The notes beneath the pieces were generated by a model. The model was not told where the DNA came from. It was given only the letters and a program-made list of their open reading frames with translations, and searched no databases. A program made the position numbers and the translations under genes. Below, piece after piece: positions 4,393-7,712 of a stretch of DNA of 7,712 bases (the stretch's first letter is position 1; each line of letters starts with the position of its first letter). The stretch comes from Victivallales bacterium (GTDB lineage Bacteria > Verrucomicrobiota > Lentisphaeria > Victivallales > JAUVCU01). The stretch covers positions 1-7,712 of the forward strand of contig JAOZMT010000089.1 of NCBI GenBank assembly GCA_029934175.1, written 5' to 3'.

Positions 4393-5883
4393 AGTGATAA
4401 CAATAAAGAAGTTGAAGTAAAAGAAGAGGATATTTTTTCACAACGACTAGCGAAAGTTCAAGAATTAGAAGCTAATGATATAAAACCATTTGGCGAAAAA
4501 TTTGAAGGAAGCAGTAAAATAGAAGATATCCGGAATAGTTATAAAGAAGATATTGAAGAACTACAGCCTGCACAAGTCGCAGGTCGTCTAATGGCATTTA
4601 GAGTAATGGGCAAATCTATTTTTGCTGATATAAAAGACAGTTCTGGCAGAATTCAATTATATGCCAACAATAAACTTTTATCTGCTGATGATTTTAAGCT
4701 TTATAAAACTCTAAATGTGGGTGATATAGTAGGTATTGAAGGTAATTTATTCATTACACAAAAAGGTGAACTAACTATTAAAGTATCAAATTTTAAACTT
4801 TTAAGTAAATCGATGAGACCTCTTCCAGAAAAATTTCATGGTTTAACAGATGTTCAACAAAGATACAGACAAAGATATTTAGATTTAATTATGAATGATG
4901 AAAGCAAACAAGTATTTCAACAGCGATTTGCTATTATTCGTGAATTAAGAAAATTTTTAGAGGCACAAGACTTCTTGGAAGTAGAAACTCCAATGCTACA
5001 ACCAATGTCTGGTGGTGCTGCTGCAACTCCTTTTGAAACTCATTACAATGCACTTAACTGTCCTATGTTTATGAGAATAGCTCCTGAATTATACTTAAAA
5101 CGATTATTAGTTGGTGGTTTTGAAAAAGTATATGAACTAAATAGAAACTTTAGAAATGAAGGTATGTCTAGAAGACATAACCCTGAGTTTACTATGGTTG
5201 AAATATATCAAGCTTACGGAGATTGTCAAACTATGATGGAACTTGTTGAAGAACTTGTAACAACTATCGCTCAAAATGTATTTGGAACACTAAAAATCAA
5301 ACATTCTGATGAAAAGACTATAGACCTAACGAGACCATGGCGTCGTGTTACTTATAAAGAAGTAATTATGGAAAAAGCTGGTTCTGATTGGTTTGAATTA
5401 TCGTTAAGTGATAAAATTAAAAAAGGTAAAGAATTAGGAATTCATACTGATGATAAAATGACTGACATTGAAATATCAAATGAAATTTATGAAAAACTAA
5501 TTGAATCGACATTAATACAACCAACTTTTGTTACAAGACTACCAGAGCAACTTGTTCCTTTAGCTAAAAAATGCGAAGACGATCCTTCGTTGGTAGATGT
5601 TTTTGAATTAGAAATAAATGGTCAAGAAATAGCTCCAGGATATTCTGAATTGAACGATCCTATTGAGCAAAGAAAAAGATTTGAAGAACAGGTTAAACGA
5701 GGAGATGAAGGAGTCGATGAATCTGGAAAGATTGATGAAGATTTCTTAACTGCAATGGAACATGGAATGCCTCCTGCAGGTGGAATGGGAATTGGTATTG
5801 ATAGATTAATTATGATGTTGACTGGGGCAGAGTCTATAAGAGATGTTGTTCTTTTCCCTCAGTTAAGACCTAAAAACCAATAG
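4390..5883 (+). CDS. lysS: lysyl-tRNA synthetase, class II
   Basis: LysRS attaches lysine to tRNA-Lys. The 497 residues match the class II bacterial enzyme. An acidic N-terminus leads into the OB-fold anticodon-binding domain (about 61-140, AGRLMAFRVMGKSIFADI at 64-81). The catalytic core follows: motif 1 near 192-217 (FLEVETPML, SGGAAATPFET), motif 2 at 249-271 (NRNFRNEGMS, RRHNPEFTMVE) and motif 3 near 461-479 (GGMGIGIDRL). GQEIAPGYSELNDP (411-424) is the substrate-pocket region. The stretch RLPEQLVPLAK (383-393) differs from the more usual VSPLAK and recalls PVC-group enzymes (inference). It is the first gene of a plus-strand group, 8 nt before the ricT-like gene, and its substrate tRNA-Lys(UUU) is in this window. 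Confidence 0.97.
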   Translation: MSDNNKEVEVKEEDIFSQRLAKVQELEANDIKPFGEKFEGSSKIEDIRNSYKEDIEELQPAQVAGRLMAFRVMGKSIFADIKDSSGRIQLYANNKLLSADDFKLYKTLNVGDIVGIEGNLFITQKGELTIKVSNFKLLSKSMRPLPEKFHGLTDVQQRYRQRYLDLIMNDESKQVFQQRFAIIRELRKFLEAQDFLEVETPMLQPMSGGAAATPFETHYNALNCPMFMRIAPELYLKRLLVGGFEKVYELNRNFRNEGMSRRHNPEFTMVEIYQAYGDCQTMMELVEELVTTIAQNVFGTLKIKHSDEKTIDLTRPWRRVTYKEVIMEKAGSDWFELSLSDKIKKGKELGIHTDDKMTDIEISNEIYEKLIESTLIQPTFVTRLPEQLVPLAKKCEDDPSLVDVFELEINGQEIAPGYSELNDPIEQRKRFEEQVKRGDEGVDESGKIDEDFLTAMEHGMPPAGGMGIGIDRLIMMLTGAESIRDVVLFPQLRPKNQ

Positions 5884-5891
5884 GTTATATA

Positions 5892-6734
5892 ATGGGATAT
5901 ACTATATACAATGTTTTACTTGACAGCGGGGCTAAATACTCCGCCTTGTCGGATGATTCACTACAGTTAAAAGAAGAGGATTGGTGTGTTATAAGAAAAG
6001 ATAAAGTTCTTGATTACGGTCAAGTGTTACAGATTTCAGGCATCTTACAAGATGAAAATAAAAAATTTGACTTTCCTATGATAGAGCATAAAGCTACCGT
6101 TCGTGATAAAAGTAAAGCAAACGAAAATCAAATGCGTGCAAAGTCTGCAATGAGAACAGCTGCACAATACGCAGATAATTTAACATTGGATATGAAGTTT
6201 TTAAATGCTCATTATTCGTTTGACTGCAAATTGGTTACATTTCAATTCACCTCTGAAGGTAGAGTTGATTTTAGAGAACTTTTAAAACAACTATCTCATA
6301 GCTTAAATACAAAAATAGAATTAAGACAAATAGGAGTCCGAGATGAAACTGCTATTCATGGAGGTATTGGAATTTGTGGACAAGAATTATGCTGTTCACG
6401 ATATTTGAAAGACTTCGATTCTATTAATGTAAAAATGGCTAAGGATCAAGATTTGTCTCTTAATCCTATTAATATTTCTGGATGTTGTGGTAGATTAAAA
6501 TGTTGTCTGAAATTTGAACACGATGGTTATCTTAAAATGGCAAAAGAAATGCCTCGTTTAGGAGAGCTATGTAAATGTGAATGTGGACATGCAAAAATAA
6601 TAGAAAGAAATCTTTTAACTCAAGAAGTAACTGTTGTTGATTCAAAAACTGGGGTAATTAAAAATTATCATAAATCAGAAATAAAAGTAATGAAAAAAGG
6701 AAACAGCAAGCCTGCAAGAAAAAATAAAAAATAA
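5892..6734 (+). CDS. ricT: RicT/YaaT-like protein with PSP1 C-terminal domain
   Basis: The PSP1 domain family includes Bacillus RicT (YaaT), which with RicA and RicF forms an Fe-S-containing complex that directs RNase Y in mRNA maturation. The diagnostic core is present: RVDFRELLKQL (124-134), IELRQIGVRDE (142-152), GGIGICGQELCCS (157-169), KMAKDQDLSLNP (181-192) and SGCCGRLKCCLKFE (196-209). Cysteines C162, C167, C168, C198, C199, C204 and C205 are candidate cluster ligands, and a further CKCEC (227-231) follows. The length, 280 residues, is normal and the tail is very basic (268-280). The start, 8 nt after lysS, has a short AGG site. nifU follows 12 nt later. No ricA, ricF or RNase Y gene is in the window, so the exact partner set is unknown. 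Confidence 0.9.
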   Translation: MGYTIYNVLLDSGAKYSALSDDSLQLKEEDWCVIRKDKVLDYGQVLQISGILQDENKKFDFPMIEHKATVRDKSKANENQMRAKSAMRTAAQYADNLTLDMKFLNAHYSFDCKLVTFQFTSEGRVDFRELLKQLSHSLNTKIELRQIGVRDETAIHGGIGICGQELCCSRYLKDFDSINVKMAKDQDLSLNPINISGCCGRLKCCLKFEHDGYLKMAKEMPRLGELCKCECGHAKIIERNLLTQEVTVVDSKTGVIKNYHKSEIKVMKKGNSKPARKNKK

Positions 6735-6746
6735 AGGAGAAATATT

Positions 6747-7589
6747 ATGTGGGATTATACAGATAAAGTTATGGAACATTTTACAAATCCAAAAAATGTT
6801 GGAAAAATAGAAAAAGCAGATGCAGTTGGTGAAGTTGGAAACATTAGCTGTGGAGATGCTTTAAAATTAATGTTAAAGGTTAGTAATGAAGGCTTTATTA
6901 CTGATGCTAAATTTCAAACTTTTGGTTGTGCAAGTGCTATTGCATCGTCATCTGCTCTTACTGAAATAATAAAAGGTATGCATTTGGATGAAGCAGCTAA
7001 AATAACAAATAAAAACATAGTTGATTATTTGGGTGAATTACCAGAAGAAAAAATTCATTGCTCTGTTATGGGAATGGAAGCATTAGAAGCAGCTATAGCA
7101 AATTATAGAGGAGAAACTATTGAAGAAGATGATGATAATGATGGCGAAATCATTTGTCATTGCTTTGGCATTACTGATACTAAACTATATAAAGTTGCAC
7201 GGGAACAAAGTGTGTTAAAAGCTGAAGATATGAAAAATTATTGCAAAGCTGGTGGGGCATGTGGTTGTTGCTTAGATAAGATTCAAAATATTATTGATGA
7301 TGTTCAAAATTCTAAATGTGAAGTAACAAACGAAGAAACTACAAGTGATGCCTTAACTCCTGTTCAAATAATGTTAAAAGTTCAAGAAGTTATTGAAAAA
7401 GAAATTAAACCTATGCTAGAACAAGATGGTGGTGGAATCCAATTTATCAATCTTATTGATAATATTGTTCAAGTTAAATTAAAAGGACAATGTGCAAACT
7501 GTCCATCATCACAAGTCACTTTAAAAAATACAGTTCAAGCTAAAATACAAGAATTCGTAAAAAGCGGCTTAATTGTCCAAGAGGTATAA
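6747..7589 (+). CDS. nifU: NifU-type modular Fe-S cluster scaffold
   Basis: NifU assembles Fe-S clusters using sulfur from a cysteine desulfurase and passes them to client proteins. All three modules are present in 280 residues. The IscU-like domain (1-125) has C35, C61 and C105, with D37 after the first. The central BFD-like [2Fe-2S] domain has C137xC139 and C172xxC175, at the same numbering as I recall for Azotobacter NifU. A short linker leads to the NifU C-terminal domain (about 205-280) with C249xxC252 in GQCANCPSSQ. AAGGAG lies 8 nt before the ATG. No nifS or iscS and no nitrogenase gene is in view, so a general Fe-S role is more likely than nitrogen fixation. Its position after the cysteine-rich RicT-like gene suggests that protein as one client (inference). 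Confidence 0.95.
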   Translation: MWDYTDKVMEHFTNPKNVGKIEKADAVGEVGNISCGDALKLMLKVSNEGFITDAKFQTFGCASAIASSSALTEIIKGMHLDEAAKITNKNIVDYLGELPEEKIHCSVMGMEALEAAIANYRGETIEEDDDNDGEIICHCFGITDTKLYKVAREQSVLKAEDMKNYCKAGGACGCCLDKIQNIIDDVQNSKCEVTNEETTSDALTPVQIMLKVQEVIEKEIKPMLEQDGGGIQFINLIDNIVQVKLKGQCANCPSSQVTLKNTVQAKIQEFVKSGLIVQEV

Positions 7590-7615
7590 AAAATATGGCG
7601 TTATTCTTAACGCCA
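7588..7615. terminator. hairpin after nifU, possibly a terminator for leftward transcription
   Basis: TGGCGTTA (7596-7603) pairs perfectly with TAACGCCA (7608-7615) around a TTCT loop, 6 nt after the nifU stop. Rightward there is no T-tract (ACAATATT follows), so for nifU it may only protect the RNA 3' end. Leftward it is followed by ATATTTTTT (7596-7588), which makes it a better terminator for a converging gene beyond the window. Confidence 0.5.
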
Positions 7616-7712
7616 ACAATATTAAACTAGATATAAAACATTCAAGATGAGCAATTATATTGGTTTTTTGGCTAGTTTCAGATGAACTTTACACTTTCAA
7701 TTACAAATAGTC
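7616..7712. other. unassigned right edge
   Basis: About 97 AT-rich bases follow the nifU hairpin. No complete gene, start site or RNA is recognisable. On the minus strand one frame from the edge reads ten codons before TGA (ending near 7680), which could be the end of a convergent gene or mere chance. Confidence 0.3.

Noticed and set aside
7671..7712. C-terminal end of a convergent minus-strand gene
   Set aside because: Only ten open codons reach the window edge, too few to support a call, although the leftward hairpin at 7588-7615 would suit one.

Overview
This is a strongly AT-rich bacterial window made almost entirely of housekeeping genes. I found no mobile element, CRISPR array, toxin or defence gene, and I do not think it contains a new multi-gene system. 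What stands out lies between the genes: a composite of short repeats and hairpins at the left edge, and a hairpin between hup and hisS that appears to be both a terminator and a promoter. The organism cannot be fixed from this stretch. The inserted form of bL28, the C-terminal form of the HU-like protein and the LysRS segment around its motif before motif 3 remind me of the PVC group (Verrucomicrobiota, Lentisphaerota, Kiritimatiellota), in an AT-rich lineage. That is inference from memory of the families, at modest confidence.

Layout, left to right. Bases 1-260 hold no believable gene. They contain a TCCTG-type tandem array, a second array of GTG-containing units about 10 nt apart, and two imperfect hairpins. 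Next come genes on the minus strand, read right to left: hup (HU-like), hisS, adk, map, infA, tRNA-Lys(UUU) and rpmB, ended by a strong intrinsic terminator at 264-302. hisS and adk overlap by 4 nt, adk and map are 4 nt apart, and infA follows after about 50 nt, so hisS-adk-map-infA looks like one translation-related operon. The hup terminator hairpin contains a TTGGCA-N17-TATAAT promoter for hisS.

A 269-nt divergent intergenic region (4121-4389) separates hup from the plus-strand group lysS, a RicT/PSP1-family gene and nifU, with gaps of only 8 and 12 nt. LysRS charges the tRNA-Lys encoded in the same window. The RicT-like protein is cysteine-rich and probably binds Fe-S clusters, and NifU is a complete three-domain Fe-S scaffold. 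An Fe-S assembly gene directly after a probable Fe-S client is a sensible functional pairing. The window ends with a small hairpin after nifU and about 95 nt in which I recognise nothing.

Together the genes cover tRNA charging (HisRS, LysRS, tRNA-Lys), translation initiation and ribosome assembly (IF-1, bL28), removal of the N-terminal methionine (MetAP), adenylate balance (Adk), nucleoid structure (HU), RNA-processing control (RicT) and Fe-S biogenesis (NifU).
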